From Desulfocurvus vexinensis DSM 17965 (GTDB lineage Bacteria; Desulfobacterota; Desulfovibrionia; Desulfovibrionales; Desulfovibrionaceae): 51,757 bases of DNA. The position numbers and the translations under genes are program-made. Where the stretch lies: assembly GCF_000519125.1 (NCBI RefSeq), contig NZ_JAEX01000020.1, positions 1-51,757 of the forward strand, given 5' to 3'. This document shows positions 1 through 7,516 of this stretch, one piece after another (within the stretch, counting starts at the first letter, position 1; each line of letters starts with the position of its first letter). The notes below the pieces were generated by a model. That model did no database searches, was not told where the DNA came from, and saw only the letters and a program-made list of their open reading frames with translations.

Positions 1-43
1 GGGAAAACCCCCCTTTTCTTGAGGAGAAAAGGGGGGTTTTCCC
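1..43. terminator. Perfect 19-bp hairpin at window edge
   Basis: Bases 1-19 are exactly complementary to 25-43 with a 5-nt loop. No T-run follows on the plus strand. It could end a minus-strand or plus-strand transcript whose gene lies outside the window. Function is inferred from structure only. Confidence 0.55.
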
Positions 44-166
44 CGCCCCCGCCGGGCCCTGGCCCCCGTGGCCGTGGCCGCACTGGACAAGCCCGGCGGG
101 CTGTGGTTTGTATCCGGCTGCCCGATTCCACTTTGGCGCCGCTGTTGCGGCGTTGCGAGGTTTGCC

Positions 167-1051
167 ATGCCGCCGTCCCTGCTGCCGCCCATGCTTCTGG
201 ACAAGTGCAAGGCCCTGTACAGGCTGCCCCTGTGCGATGTCGTGAGCATCGTGCGCAACAAGATCAGCCCGGTGCGGGTTTCGCCGCTGGAGCGCATCGC
301 CGCGTCCAAGGCGATGCAGCCTGCCCGGCCCTGGGAGTTCCTGGTCAAGTACGAGACGATCCTGGCCCGGGCCCGGGGCTGGGAGCCGCTGGATTTCCGG
401 GGGCGGCATGTGCTGGAGCTTGGCTGCGGGCCGCTGCTGGGGTTCCTGCCCCTGGCGGTGTTCCGGGGCGCGGCGCGCTGCACGGCGGTGGAGCCGGGGT
501 TCAACCCCGGGGTGCTGGGCCACGGGCCCATCGTGGAGGGCTATTTCCGGCCCATGTGGCATCTGCTGGGGCTTTTGTACGGCCCCGGGCCGACCTTCGA
601 GGCGTTCATGGCCGCCCTGGGCGCGGTGGACGTGCGGCCCGTGCCCATCCTGGAGGCCGGGGACGCGGCGGGCGTGGACGTGGTGCTGTCCAACTCCTGC
701 CTGGAGCATGTCAGCCCGCTGGAGGCGTCCCTGACGCGGGTGCGCGCGTGGTGCGCGCCGGGGGTCCGCTGGCTGCATCTGGTGAATTTTTCCAACCATT
801 TGCGGACGCGGGACCCCTTCAAGGGCATCTACGCCATGGAGCCGGAGCGGTACCGCCGCACGGTGGGCGGCGGGTTGAACCTGCTGCGCTGCCCGGACGT
901 GGGCGCCGCCCTGGCTGCGGCGGGGTTCGCGGGCGGGGTGACGCCCATGGACGCCAGCCGCGTGTTCGAGAGCGGCCCGGTCCACCCCTGGTGGCGCGAG
1001 CATTACGGCGCCGACGACCTGGCCGTGCGCACGGCCCTGTTCTCGGGCTGA
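167..1051 (+). CDS. Class I SAM-dependent methyltransferase-like protein
   Basis: This 294-aa protein carries a glycine-rich SAM-binding motif I (VLELGCGP) about a third of the way in. An acidic residue follows the next beta strand (AVEPG), and NSCLEHV resembles the post-motif region of Rossmann methyltransferases. The substrate cannot be told from sequence. The frame stays open upstream to 68, but ATG 167 is preceded by GAGG at a 6-nt spacing, whereas ATG 191 has no ribosome site. It is the only plus-strand gene at this end and converges on the MoaD/ThiF pair, 22 bp away. The family call is fairly secure; the specific role is unknown. Confidence 0.7.
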   Translation: MPPSLLPPMLLDKCKALYRLPLCDVVSIVRNKISPVRVSPLERIAASKAMQPARPWEFLVKYETILARARGWEPLDFRGRHVLELGCGPLLGFLPLAVFRGAARCTAVEPGFNPGVLGHGPIVEGYFRPMWHLLGLLYGPGPTFEAFMAALGAVDVRPVPILEAGDAAGVDVVLSNSCLEHVSPLEASLTRVRAWCAPGVRWLHLVNFSNHLRTRDPFKGIYAMEPERYRRTVGGGLNLLRCPDVGAALAAAGFAGGVTPMDASRVFESGPVHPWWREHYGADDLAVRTALFSG

Positions 1052-1073
1052 GCCGGGGCGCCTTGCGGCGCGC

Positions 1074-1919
1074 TTACAGGGTCACGGTTTCGAAGGTCAT
1101 GTCGCGCAGGTCGAAGAGCAGCATTTTTCCGGCCAGGGCCGGGGGCTCGCCGGTCAGGATACGCAGGGCCTCGGCGGCCTGGAGGGTCGCGGCCAGGGCC
1201 ACGGACGGGGCCGGGCTGCCGAGCAGGTCTTCGGCGCCGTCGCCCTGGCCCATGAGGGCCGCCGGGCCGGGGGCGCCGGGCAGCACGGTGGCCACATAGC
1301 CGCACAGCCCGGCGATGGCGGCGGTGACCAGGGGCACCCCGGCGCGGGCTGCGGCGCGGGCCAGGGCGGGCCGGGCGTCCAGGCCGCCCAGGGCGTCCAC
1401 GGCCACGGCGGTGCCCTGGGCCAGTTGCGTCATGGCCTCTTCGTCCAGGAATTGCGCGCGGGCGTCCAGCTCGGTGGCGGGGTTCACGGCCTGGCAGCGC
1501 TGGCGGGCGGCCTCGGCCTTGGCCTGGCCCAGGGTCCGGGCGGTGGCCAGCAGCTGGCGGTTCAGGTTGCTGGGCTCGAAGGTGTCGCCGTCGGCGGCGG
1601 TGATGCGCCCGGTGCCCGCGCGGGCCAGGATTTCGAGCACGTGGCCGCCCAGGCCGCCCAGGCCGACCAGCAGGGCGCTGGCGCGCAGCAGGCGGCATTG
1701 GCGGGCCGGGTCCAGGGTCTGGAAGTTGCGCAGGTAGCGTTGGGGCGTCAGGCCGCATTCCAGGGCCAGGGCCTGGGCCTCGCGCAGGGGCAGGGCGAAC
1801 TCGCGGGCCAGGGCGGCGCAGGCGGCCTCGTCCAGCCCCGGGCAGGGCGGCTGGCCGGGGCGCGGCAGCGCGCACGCCAGGGCCCGGGCCCTGGCGCAAA
1901 AGCCCTGGGGCGCGGGCAC
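1074..1919 (-). CDS. ThiF/MoeB/HesA-type E1-like adenylyltransferase
   Basis: This 281-aa protein has the nucleotide-binding motif LVGLGGLGG and the SNLNRQ motif typical of E1-like enzymes that adenylate the C-terminal glycine of a sulfur-carrier protein. A helical extension of about 80 residues precedes the Rossmann core. The zinc-binding CxxC pairs of MoeB are absent. The start is GTG at 1919, chosen because GGAGG sits 6 nt upstream inside the last codons of the moaD-like gene, so the pair is translationally coupled. Such MoaD-ThiF pairs in sulfate reducers often accompany tungsten-dependent aldehyde oxidoreductases; none is visible here. Partner activation by this enzyme is inferred from adjacency. 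Confidence 0.75.
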   Translation of the reverse strand: MPAPQGFCARARALACALPRPGQPPCPGLDEAACAALAREFALPLREAQALALECGLTPQRYLRNFQTLDPARQCRLLRASALLVGLGGLGGHVLEILARAGTGRITAADGDTFEPSNLNRQLLATARTLGQAKAEAARQRCQAVNPATELDARAQFLDEEAMTQLAQGTAVAVDALGGLDARPALARAAARAGVPLVTAAIAGLCGYVATVLPGAPGPAALMGQGDGAEDLLGSPAPSVALAATLQAAEALRILTGEPPALAGKMLLFDLRDMTFETVTL

Positions 1920-1921
1920 CC

Positions 1922-2146
1922 TCAGCCTCCGCCGATGGCCGGGAACAGGCCGACGCGGTCGCCGTCGGCCAGGATGCGCTCCGGGTCGGCGTGGGCGTTG
2001 TTGACGAACAGGATCTTCACGTCGCCCGGGGCCAGGCCCAGGGCCTGGACGAGCTGCCCGGCGGTGGTGCCTTCGGGCGCCTCGAACACGCCGCCCTCGG
2101 GGGCGAAGCGGGCCAGGGTGGCATAGCATTTCACGCTGATCTTCAT
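1922..2146 (-). CDS. MoaD/ThiS-family small sulfur-carrier protein
   Basis: This 74-aa ubiquitin-fold protein begins MKISVKCYATLARF and ends in three glycines (AIGGG). Sulfur carriers that are adenylated and thiocarboxylated end in a diglycine. The length matches MoaD-like proteins. It is followed immediately by the E1-like gene, whose ribosome site lies within its final codons. The likely role is sulfur donation in molybdopterin/tungstopterin or a related cofactor pathway. The third glycine is slightly unusual, as most members end in exactly GG. Confidence 0.8.
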   Translation of the reverse strand: MKISVKCYATLARFAPEGGVFEAPEGTTAGQLVQALGLAPGDVKILFVNNAHADPERILADGDRVGLFPAIGGG

Positions 2147-2197
2147 GGCTCCATGCTGGCAGATTTTTGCGCCGGGGGCAATGCGCCGCCGCGCGAC

Positions 2198-2224
2198 GCG
2201 GGTCCGACAAGAGACCGGACCCGC
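2198..2224 (-). terminator. Hairpin downstream of the TauE-like gene
   Basis: Bases 2198-2206 pair with 2216-2224 (9 bp, 9-nt loop) in the gap between the exporter gene and the MoaD-like gene. On the minus strand a run of seven A precedes the stem and no T-run follows. Termination is therefore possible but not clear; it may be an intercistronic structure. Confidence 0.3.
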
Positions 2225-2249
2225 GCCGGGCAGGCGGTTTTTTTGCGCC

Positions 2250-3047
2250 CTAGAGCAGGCTCATGAGCATCCGCGTGGCCACCAGGAAGAGCAGCAGGGC
2301 GAAGACGCGCTTGAGCCTGTCCACAGGCAGGCTGTGGGCCAGGCGCACGCCCAGGGGCGCGGTGAACATGCTCACGGCGACGATGCCCACCAGGGCGGGG
2401 AAGTAGACGTAGCCCAGGGAGAATTCGGGCAGCCCGGCGGTGCCCAGGCCGTTGACCACGTAGCCCAGGGAACCGGCGATGGCGATGGGGAAGCCGATGG
2501 CGGCGGAGGTGCCGATGGCCCTGTGCACCGGGATGTTGCCCCAGATCATGAAGGGCACGGAGAGGGTGCCGCCGCCGATGCCCACGAGGCTGGAGACCAC
2601 GCCGATGACCGAGCCCGCGCCGAACAGGCCGGCCGGTCCGGGCAGGGTGCGCGAGGGCTTGGGCTTCTTGCCGGTGAACATCTGGAAGGACACGTAGTAG
2701 AGGAAGACCACGAAGAAGCCCTTGAGGAACGCGGAGGACAGGTTGGCGGCGATGATGGAGCCGCCGTAGGTGCCCACGAGGATGCCCAGGACCACGCCGC
2801 GCACGATGCTCCAGTCCACGGCCTTGCGGCGGTGGTGGGCCATGAAGCTGGAGATGGAGGTGAAGATGATGCTGGCCATGGAGGTGCCCAGGGCGATGTG
2901 CATGATGGATTCGGGGCTGAAGCCCTGGAGGTTGAAGCAGAAGACGAGCATGGGCACGATGACGAGCCCCCCGCCGACGCCCAGAAGCCCGGCCAGGACT
3001 CCGGCCACGGCGCCCACGCCGCAGTAGAGGGCGATGGTGGTCAACAT
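2250..3047 (-). CDS. TauE/SafE-family sulfite/organosulfur exporter-like membrane protein
   Basis: This 265-aa polytopic membrane protein has the two internally repeated GxGGG motifs of the TauE/SafE family: GLLGVGGGLVIVPM near residue 20 and SLVGIGGGTLSVPFM near residue 155. About eight hydrophobic segments are visible. Family members move sulfite, sulfoacetate or other organic anions; the substrate here is not determinable. The gene starts 6 bp after the stop of the GntR-type regulator, with its ribosome site (GGAG) overlapping that stop. The two form an operon, so the exporter is probably controlled by the LldR-like operators upstream. Confidence 0.85.
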   Translation of the reverse strand: MLTTIALYCGVGAVAGVLAGLLGVGGGLVIVPMLVFCFNLQGFSPESIMHIALGTSMASIIFTSISSFMAHHRRKAVDWSIVRGVVLGILVGTYGGSIIAANLSSAFLKGFFVVFLYYVSFQMFTGKKPKPSRTLPGPAGLFGAGSVIGVVSSLVGIGGGTLSVPFMIWGNIPVHRAIGTSAAIGFPIAIAGSLGYVVNGLGTAGLPEFSLGYVYFPALVGIVAVSMFTAPLGVRLAHSLPVDRLKRVFALLLFLVATRMLMSLL

Positions 3048-3053
3048 GGTGTG

Positions 3054-3731
3054 CTACTCCTTGGGGAAGAGTTCGGTGTGTACGGCGTCCAGGTGGTCTT
3101 CCATGGCGCGGCACGCCGCCGCCGCGTCGTTGCGTTCCAGTGCGGTGATGATGCGCAGGTGGAAGGCCGGGGAGGCCGCCTTGCGGCGCGCGGAGCGCAG
3201 GTGCCGCTGGCGGGTCTCGGCCAGGGTTTCGTTGAGGGTTTCGAGCATGGCCAGCAGGGCCTGGTTGCCGGTGATTCGGGCCAGGGCGAGGTGGAAGGCG
3301 GCGTCCAGGGCGGTGTCGTCGCCGCCGTCCAGGACGATGCGCTGCTGGTCGAAGACCAGGACCTTCAGGGCGTCGATGTCCCTGGGGGTGGCGCGCTGGG
3401 CGGCCAGGGCGGCCACGCCGGGCTCCACCACGCGGCGCAGTTCGAGGATGTCGCGCAGGCGGTGGCGCTGGGCGTCCAGGACCTGGGCGAGCTGCCCGGC
3501 CTGGCTGGCGCAGACGTAGGTGCCGTCGCCGGGGCGGCTTTCCAGCAGGCCCTTTTCGGCCAGGGTGCGCACGGCCTCGCGCACGCAGCCGCGCGACACC
3601 TGGAAGGCCCCGGCCAGGGCCCGCTCGGGGGGCAACCGGTCGCCTTCGCGCAGCTCCCCGGCCTCCAGCATGGCCAGCAGCCTGCGGGCGACCTCCTGAT
3701 AGCGCGGGGGGGTGTTTTTCCTGACGGGCAT
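3054..3731 (-). CDS. GntR/FadR-subfamily (LldR-like) transcriptional regulator
   Basis: This 225-aa protein has an N-terminal winged helix (LREGDRLPPERALAGAF..SRGCVREAVRTLAEKGLL, about residues 25-70) and a C-terminal helical FCD ligand domain, the FadR subfamily layout. The start at ATG 3731 (MPVRKNTPP) is preferred over ATG 3797. It begins exactly at the typical N-terminus and overlaps an operator that also contains the AGGA ribosome site. Two copies of an ATTGGT-N3-ACCAAT type palindrome flank the promoter. This matches the known LldR operator of lactate operons, so the effector may be lactate or a similar hydroxy acid (inference). It is the first gene of an operon with the TauE-like exporter. 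Confidence 0.8.
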   Translation of the reverse strand: MPVRKNTPPRYQEVARRLLAMLEAGELREGDRLPPERALAGAFQVSRGCVREAVRTLAEKGLLESRPGDGTYVCASQAGQLAQVLDAQRHRLRDILELRRVVEPGVAALAAQRATPRDIDALKVLVFDQQRIVLDGGDDTALDAAFHLALARITGNQALLAMLETLNETLAETRQRHLRSARRKAASPAFHLRIITALERNDAAAACRAMEDHLDAVHTELFPKE

Positions 3732-3744
3732 CGGTCCTACCAAT
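3730..3744. promoter_or_regulatory. LldR-like operator 1, overlapping the regulator start codon
   Basis: ATCGGT-CCT-ACCAAT is one mismatch from a perfect 6-3-6 palindrome. The minus-strand ATG at 3731-3729 and the AGGA ribosome site fall inside it, so bound protein would block both transcription and ribosome access. Confidence 0.65.
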
Positions 3745-3758
3745 TTCGTGTGAAACAA

Positions 3759-3773
3759 ATTGGTCCTACCAAT
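3759..3773. promoter_or_regulatory. LldR-like operator 2
   Basis: ATTGGT-CCT-ACCAAT is a perfect 6-3-6 palindrome, 29 bp centre-to-centre from operator 1 (close to three helical turns). The sequence closely follows the published LldR/FadR-subfamily operator type. Confidence 0.7.
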
Positions 3774-3917
3774 ACGCCTGGGGGAACCCGGCGTCAACCC
3801 TGGCGCATGACGGGCGCCCGGCGCAGGAACCTGGCCGGACGGAGCGCCCGGTTTGGTGGCGGCGTGTTGTGTGCTGATCCGCCGTCAAGGAGCGGTCCCG
3901 GCGTGGGGGCCTTTCCG

Positions 3918-4403
3918 CTATTCGTCTTCGGGTTTGGGATGGCTCCAGGAGCCCAAGCGGGGATCAAAGAGCAAAGGGCGGGCAGGGTTGGCTTTGATCC
4001 CAGGAAAATCAGGATGCTCCGGGTTTAGCAGCAGGTTGTCTTCATCCAGGACCACAGCGCTTGGGACGAGCAGGGCGGCGGCGGTGGCTTTTTCCAGCCA
4101 GCGGTCTCCGGCCTCTTTGCAGGCAGGGTTTTCCGGGGTTCGCCAGTCCTGGGGGAGTCTGGCGGCATCGAGCCGGGCGATGCATGTGTCGGGAACGAAG
4201 ATTTCGGCGTAGTGGTAGGATTGCAGCAGCATTCCCGGGTCGGGCAGGTGGACGAGGATTTCGAGTTGGGCCAGGGCCAGCGAGCCTCCGGTATAGACGA
4301 CGGAGCGCCCGGGGGAGTTCCATCTGCCGCCGGCCAGCCGCGCACCGTCGCCGCTCAGGGGGTTGGCGGCGTGCTTGCTCTTGAGGATCCGAAAGACCCT
4401 CAT
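3918..4403 (-). CDS. RES-domain toxin
   Basis: This 161-aa protein has the RES-domain signature: GGRWN near residue 25, VVYTGGS near 35 and ALAQLEILVHL near 43-53, with conserved R27, Y37, S41 and E48. RES toxins consume NAD+ (glycohydrolase or phosphorylase activity in characterised members). ATG 4403 shares one base with the stop of the upstream Xre-type gene (TAATG), giving translational coupling. The catalytic residues look intact, so the toxin should be active. The family call is strong. Confidence 0.85.
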   Translation of the reverse strand: MRVFRILKSKHAANPLSGDGARLAGGRWNSPGRSVVYTGGSLALAQLEILVHLPDPGMLLQSYHYAEIFVPDTCIARLDAARLPQDWRTPENPACKEAGDRWLEKATAAALLVPSAVVLDEDNLLLNPEHPDFPGIKANPARPLLFDPRLGSWSHPKPEDE

Positions 4404-4954
4404 TACGAGAAGACGCCGTGTTCGAGGCGGGTGATGAGGCTGAGAACGAAATCGGCGCCCGGGCCTGTGTCCGAGTAGCTCAGGGGCGTTTCGTTCCCGA
4501 GGACGGGCAGGGGCGTCTTGAGCCAGCGGCGCATGGCTTCCATATTGCCGTCGAAGAGGCCGAGGGCCGCAGTCGAAACCTGTTGCAGCCGGAAGAGCCT
4601 GTCGCTTTCCTCCGGGGACAGGCGCTCGCCCTTCTTCTTGCGCCGCTGCAACGTTCTCACGGAAATGCCGATCCTGTTGGCGATGGATTCGTCCCCGACG
4701 GCAACCAGGCATTCGGTGAAGTCGATTTCCTCGATGTGGAAGCCGCTCCTGATGTACTTGAGCACTTCCTGGTGCGGTCTGGGTGCAATACTTTTCATGC
4801 CTTCGGCGACGAGGGTCTGGCATTCGCGCTTGAGGTTTTCGATCCAAAGGCCCGGAGTACCGGGCTCTGGCGAAGGGAGGCCGGACAGCTGGAATGCTCC
4901 CGGCACGGGGTTCGCTTTGTCGTCTTTGCGGCTGGTTGCGGTCTTGCCGGACAT
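4403..4954 (-). CDS. Xre/MbcA/ParS-type antitoxin of the RES pair
   Basis: This 183-aa protein contains a helix-turn-helix around GDESIANRIGISVRTLQRR and the C-terminal MbcA/ParS toxin-binding domain (ALGLFDGNMEAMRRWLKTPLPVLG). The order, antitoxin first and toxin second, is typical for RES-Xre modules. The start at ATG 4954 has GAGGAG 8 nt upstream. It likely represses its own promoter through the palindrome at 4993-5006, which sits between the -35 and -10 boxes. Confidence 0.85.
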   Translation of the reverse strand: MSGKTATSRKDDKANPVPGAFQLSGLPSPEPGTPGLWIENLKRECQTLVAEGMKSIAPRPHQEVLKYIRSGFHIEEIDFTECLVAVGDESIANRIGISVRTLQRRKKKGERLSPEESDRLFRLQQVSTAALGLFDGNMEAMRRWLKTPLPVLGNETPLSYSDTGPGADFVLSLITRLEHGVFS

Positions 4955-4986
4955 GTTGGACTCCTCGTGTTTTGTCAGACGACATG

Positions 4987-5014
4987 AATATAGCGACAAA
5001 TGTCGCATAGTCAA
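4987..5014 (-). promoter_or_regulatory. Sigma-70 promoter with operator in the spacer (xre-res)
   Basis: On the minus strand, TTGACT (5014-5009) and TATATT (4992-4987) are separated by 16 bp. The spacer contains GCGACA-NN-TGTCGC (4993-5006), a 14-bp palindrome with 6-bp arms. This is a classic autorepressed toxin-antitoxin promoter arrangement. Confidence 0.7.
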
Positions 5015-5079
5015 GGCCGCCTGGAGAGAGGGCCGCGAAGTGCGCCGCTGGTCAAGCCTGCGCGCGGTGCTTTGCAAAA

Positions 5080-5112
5080 AAACCGGGCCGGGCGCTTCGC
5101 CCGGCCCGGTTT
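5080..5112 (-). terminator. Rho-independent terminator of the T3SS operon
   Basis: Bases 5080-5094 pair perfectly with 5098-5112 (15 bp around a CTT loop). Reading leftward on the minus strand the stem runs into seven T residues. It lies about 210 bp past the SctU stop and just before the xre-res promoter, so it separates the secretion operon from the toxin-antitoxin pair. Confidence 0.8.
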
Positions 5113-5198
5113 GATTCCTGTGCCTTCGCCTTGCCCCCCGGAATTTTCGTTTTGAACGCCCTTCCTGAACCTCCAGCCTTTGAGCCCCATCCTGAGCC

Positions 5199-5295
5199 CC
5201 AGCCCGCAATCGCGCGGCGCTTCGCCGCGCGATTGCGGGCTGGCGTACGGGGTCCAGGGGCCGCCTGCCCCTGGCGGGTGCAGGGCGGAGCCCTG
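5199..5295. repeat. Three consecutive GC-rich hairpins after SctU
   Basis: There is a perfect 21-bp stem (5199-5219 with 5223-5243), an 8-bp stem (5254-5261 with 5267-5274) and a 6-bp stem (5281-5286 with 5290-5295). The block resembles a repetitive intergenic hairpin module seen in related sulfate reducers (from memory, not checked). It probably protects the 3' end of the operon transcript or helps terminate it. Confidence 0.5.
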
Positions 5296-5321
5296 CCCGT
5301 CGGAGGCGCCTGCCCCGGGTT

Positions 5322-6365
5322 CTACTCGCCCTTTTTCAGCGACTGGGCCCAGCGCAGGACTTCGGCCACGGGGCGCACGAGGTCGCCGGGGATGTAGGCG
5401 TGTTCCTGGGCGTCGGCGTAGAGGCTGCGGGCCAGGGGCACGTTGCGCATGATGGGGATGTTTTCTTCCTTGGCGGCGGCGATCATGCGCTGGGCCGTGG
5501 GGCCTTCGCCCTTGGCCAGCACGATGGGCAGGGGGGTTTCGCCTTCCTCGTAGTAGATGGCGATGGCCAAGTGGGTCGGGTTGGTGACGAGCACGGTGGC
5601 CTTGCGGGTGCTCTGGGCGGCGCCGCTGCTGAGCATTTCCTGGTGCAGGCGCTTGCGCATGGCCTTGACCTCGGCGTTGCCTTCCATCTCCTTGTACTCC
5701 CGCTTGACCTCGTCCTTGCTCATCATGAGCTGCTTGTTGTGCTGCCAGCGCTGGAAGAGGTAGTCCAGCGCGGCGACCACGACCATGACGGCGACCACGG
5801 CCACGGCGATGTCCCACAGCAGGCCGCCGATGGCGGCGTAGGCGCCGCCCAGGCCCACGCGGGGGATGGCCTGCAGGGGGATGAGCGAGTTCTTGACGGC
5901 GACCCACACGGCCACGGTGATGGCCACGACCTTGATGCAGCTTTTGAGGAACTCCACCAGGCCCTTGATGGAGAAGACCTTCTTGAACCACTGTTTGGGG
6001 CTCAGGTTCTCGAGCTTGGGGATGAGCGCCTTGGGGGTGATGAGCACGCCGACCTGGGCCATGTTGCAGACCAGGCCCAGGGCTATGACCAGCAACACCA
6101 CGGGAAGCACGATGCGCGCCATGTCCAGTAGCACGGCCAGCAGGGTGGGATAGAAGATTTCGTCGAAGGGGCTGTTCATGACCTTGATGGGGATGTGGAA
6201 CAGGTCTTCGAGCACGCCGTAGAAGTAGTCCCACAGGCCGAAGAGCACGGCGAAGAGCGCGGCGGTGGTGGCCATGGCCGGGATTTCCTGGCTCTTGGCG
6301 ACCTGGCCGTCGTTGCGCGCGTCGCGCAGGCGTTTCGATGTTGGTTGTTCGGTTTTTTCGCTCAT
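5322..6365 (-). CDS. sctU: T3SS export apparatus switch protein SctU
   Basis: This 347-aa protein (SctU/YscU is usually about 350) has four hydrophobic segments in residues 30-200 and a cytoplasmic autocleaving domain. The NPTH cleavage motif is at residues 262-265, followed by the family-typical LAIAIYY. Cleavage between N and P switches secretion from needle/rod subunits to later substrates. The N-terminus SEKTEQPTSKRLRDAR is strongly conserved in SctU/FlhB. It lies 13 bp after SctT and is the last gene of the operon before the terminator. Confidence 0.95.
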   Translation of the reverse strand: MSEKTEQPTSKRLRDARNDGQVAKSQEIPAMATTAALFAVLFGLWDYFYGVLEDLFHIPIKVMNSPFDEIFYPTLLAVLLDMARIVLPVVLLVIALGLVCNMAQVGVLITPKALIPKLENLSPKQWFKKVFSIKGLVEFLKSCIKVVAITVAVWVAVKNSLIPLQAIPRVGLGGAYAAIGGLLWDIAVAVVAVMVVVAALDYLFQRWQHNKQLMMSKDEVKREYKEMEGNAEVKAMRKRLHQEMLSSGAAQSTRKATVLVTNPTHLAIAIYYEEGETPLPIVLAKGEGPTAQRMIAAAKEENIPIMRNVPLARSLYADAQEHAYIPGDLVRPVAEVLRWAQSLKKGE

Positions 6366-6378
6366 GGCGGCTCCTGGG

Positions 6379-7230
6379 TCACACGCCGGGCAGCAGCCGG
6401 GCGAAGGGCTGGCCGAAGGCCTTGTCCAGGGTCAGGTGCAGGGTGGGGATGTGGGCCATGAGTTCCAGCAGGATGTAGCACAGGGGGAAGAAGTACAGGA
6501 ACAGCAGCACGGCGGTGATGGCGCTTTTCACGCCCATGGAGAGCACGAACACGTTGAGCTGCTGGGCGAAGCGGTTGATGAGCCCCAGGCAGAAGTCGCT
6601 CAGAAAGCAGACGATGACCAGCGGCGCGGAGAGCAGCACCACATAGAGGAACAGCACCCCGAACTGCCCGGCGAAGAGCATGGGGAAGGCGAGATTGTCC
6701 GGCCAGGGCAGCAGCTCGCCCACCGGCCACAGGGCGTAGGTGCTGAAGAGCATGCCCAGGAAGGCGACGAACCCGCCGCTGGTGTAGAAGAGGAAGACCA
6801 TGGCCTGGAAGAGCAGCGAGCCCGTGGGCGAGGTCTGGTCCTGCGACATGGGGTCGCTCATCTGGGCCGAGGAGCCGCCGCGCTGGTTGTCGATGAAGAA
6901 CCCCGCCGACTCCACGGCCCAGAACAGGATGCTCACCAGGTAGCCCAGGGCCAGGCCGATGAAGATTTCCTTGGCCATCAGGGCGATGATGAACAGGGTC
7001 GTCTCGTCGGGGGTGCGCCCGGCGCTGACCTGGGTGAAGGTGGGCAGCAGCGGGAAGAGGAACGCGGCCAGGGGCAGGGCCAGGGTCATGCGCAGGGCGC
7101 CGGTGACCACGCCGCCGCCCAGGAAGGGCACCACGGTGAACAGGGCCACGATGCGCGGCAGGCCCAGGGTGGTGGCCGTGAGCAGGTTTTCCATGCCCAC
7201 GTCGGCCAGGAATTGCGCAAGCCCGGCCAC
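6379..7230 (-). CDS. sctT: T3SS export apparatus protein SctT
   Basis: This 283-aa integral membrane protein has about six to eight hydrophobic segments and SctT/FliR-typical stretches (PRIVALFTVVPFLGGG near residue 25; GLALGYLVSILFWAVESAGFFIDNQRG near 95). SctT forms the export gate with SctR and SctS in the inner membrane. The start is GTG 7230, with AGGG 7 nt upstream. The gene sits between sctS and sctU in the conserved R-S-T-U order, although sctR is about 4 kb upstream here. Confidence 0.95.
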   Translation of the reverse strand: MAGLAQFLADVGMENLLTATTLGLPRIVALFTVVPFLGGGVVTGALRMTLALPLAAFLFPLLPTFTQVSAGRTPDETTLFIIALMAKEIFIGLALGYLVSILFWAVESAGFFIDNQRGGSSAQMSDPMSQDQTSPTGSLLFQAMVFLFYTSGGFVAFLGMLFSTYALWPVGELLPWPDNLAFPMLFAGQFGVLFLYVVLLSAPLVIVCFLSDFCLGLINRFAQQLNVFVLSMGVKSAITAVLLFLYFFPLCYILLELMAHIPTLHLTLDKAFGQPFARLLPGV

Positions 7231-7239
7231 GGCGCGGCC

Positions 7240-7506
7240 CTAGCCGATGATGCGGTTGAAGTTGCTGAAGATCTCGTTGCCGTAGGCCAGGAGCTCGCCG
7301 CCGAACCACCCGGCCATGACCAGGATGGTCAGGGACACGGCGATGAGCTTGACCCCGAAGCTCAGGGTCTGCTCCTGGAGCTGGGTCACGGCCTGGATGA
7401 GGCTCAGCAGCAGCCCGACGATGGAGCCGACCACGATGGGCGGCAGGGAGAGCATCAGCACGAGGTACAGGGCCCGGGACGTGTAGTTCAGCGCGGACTG
7501 GTCCAT
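7240..7506 (-). CDS. sctS: T3SS export apparatus protein SctS
   Basis: This 88-aa protein has two transmembrane helices (residues 12-38 and 52-74) and the conserved PPIVVGSIVGLLLSLIQAVTQLQEQTLSF stretch of the SctS/FliQ family. It forms the lower part of the export gate. Length is exactly as expected, and it lies 10 bp downstream of sctV. Confidence 0.95.
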   Translation of the reverse strand: MDQSALNYTSRALYLVLMLSLPPIVVGSIVGLLLSLIQAVTQLQEQTLSFGVKLIAVSLTILVMAGWFGGELLAYGNEIFSNFNRIIG

Positions 7507-7516
7507 GGGGAACCTC

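Noticed and set aside
2145-4028. 627-codon plus-strand open frame across the exporter and regulator genes
   Set aside because: It is antisense to two well-supported genes and is low complexity; explained by third-position GC bias.
5011-6234. 407-codon minus-strand frame overlapping SctU
   Set aside because: It is an off-frame shadow of SctU extending through the terminator hairpins.
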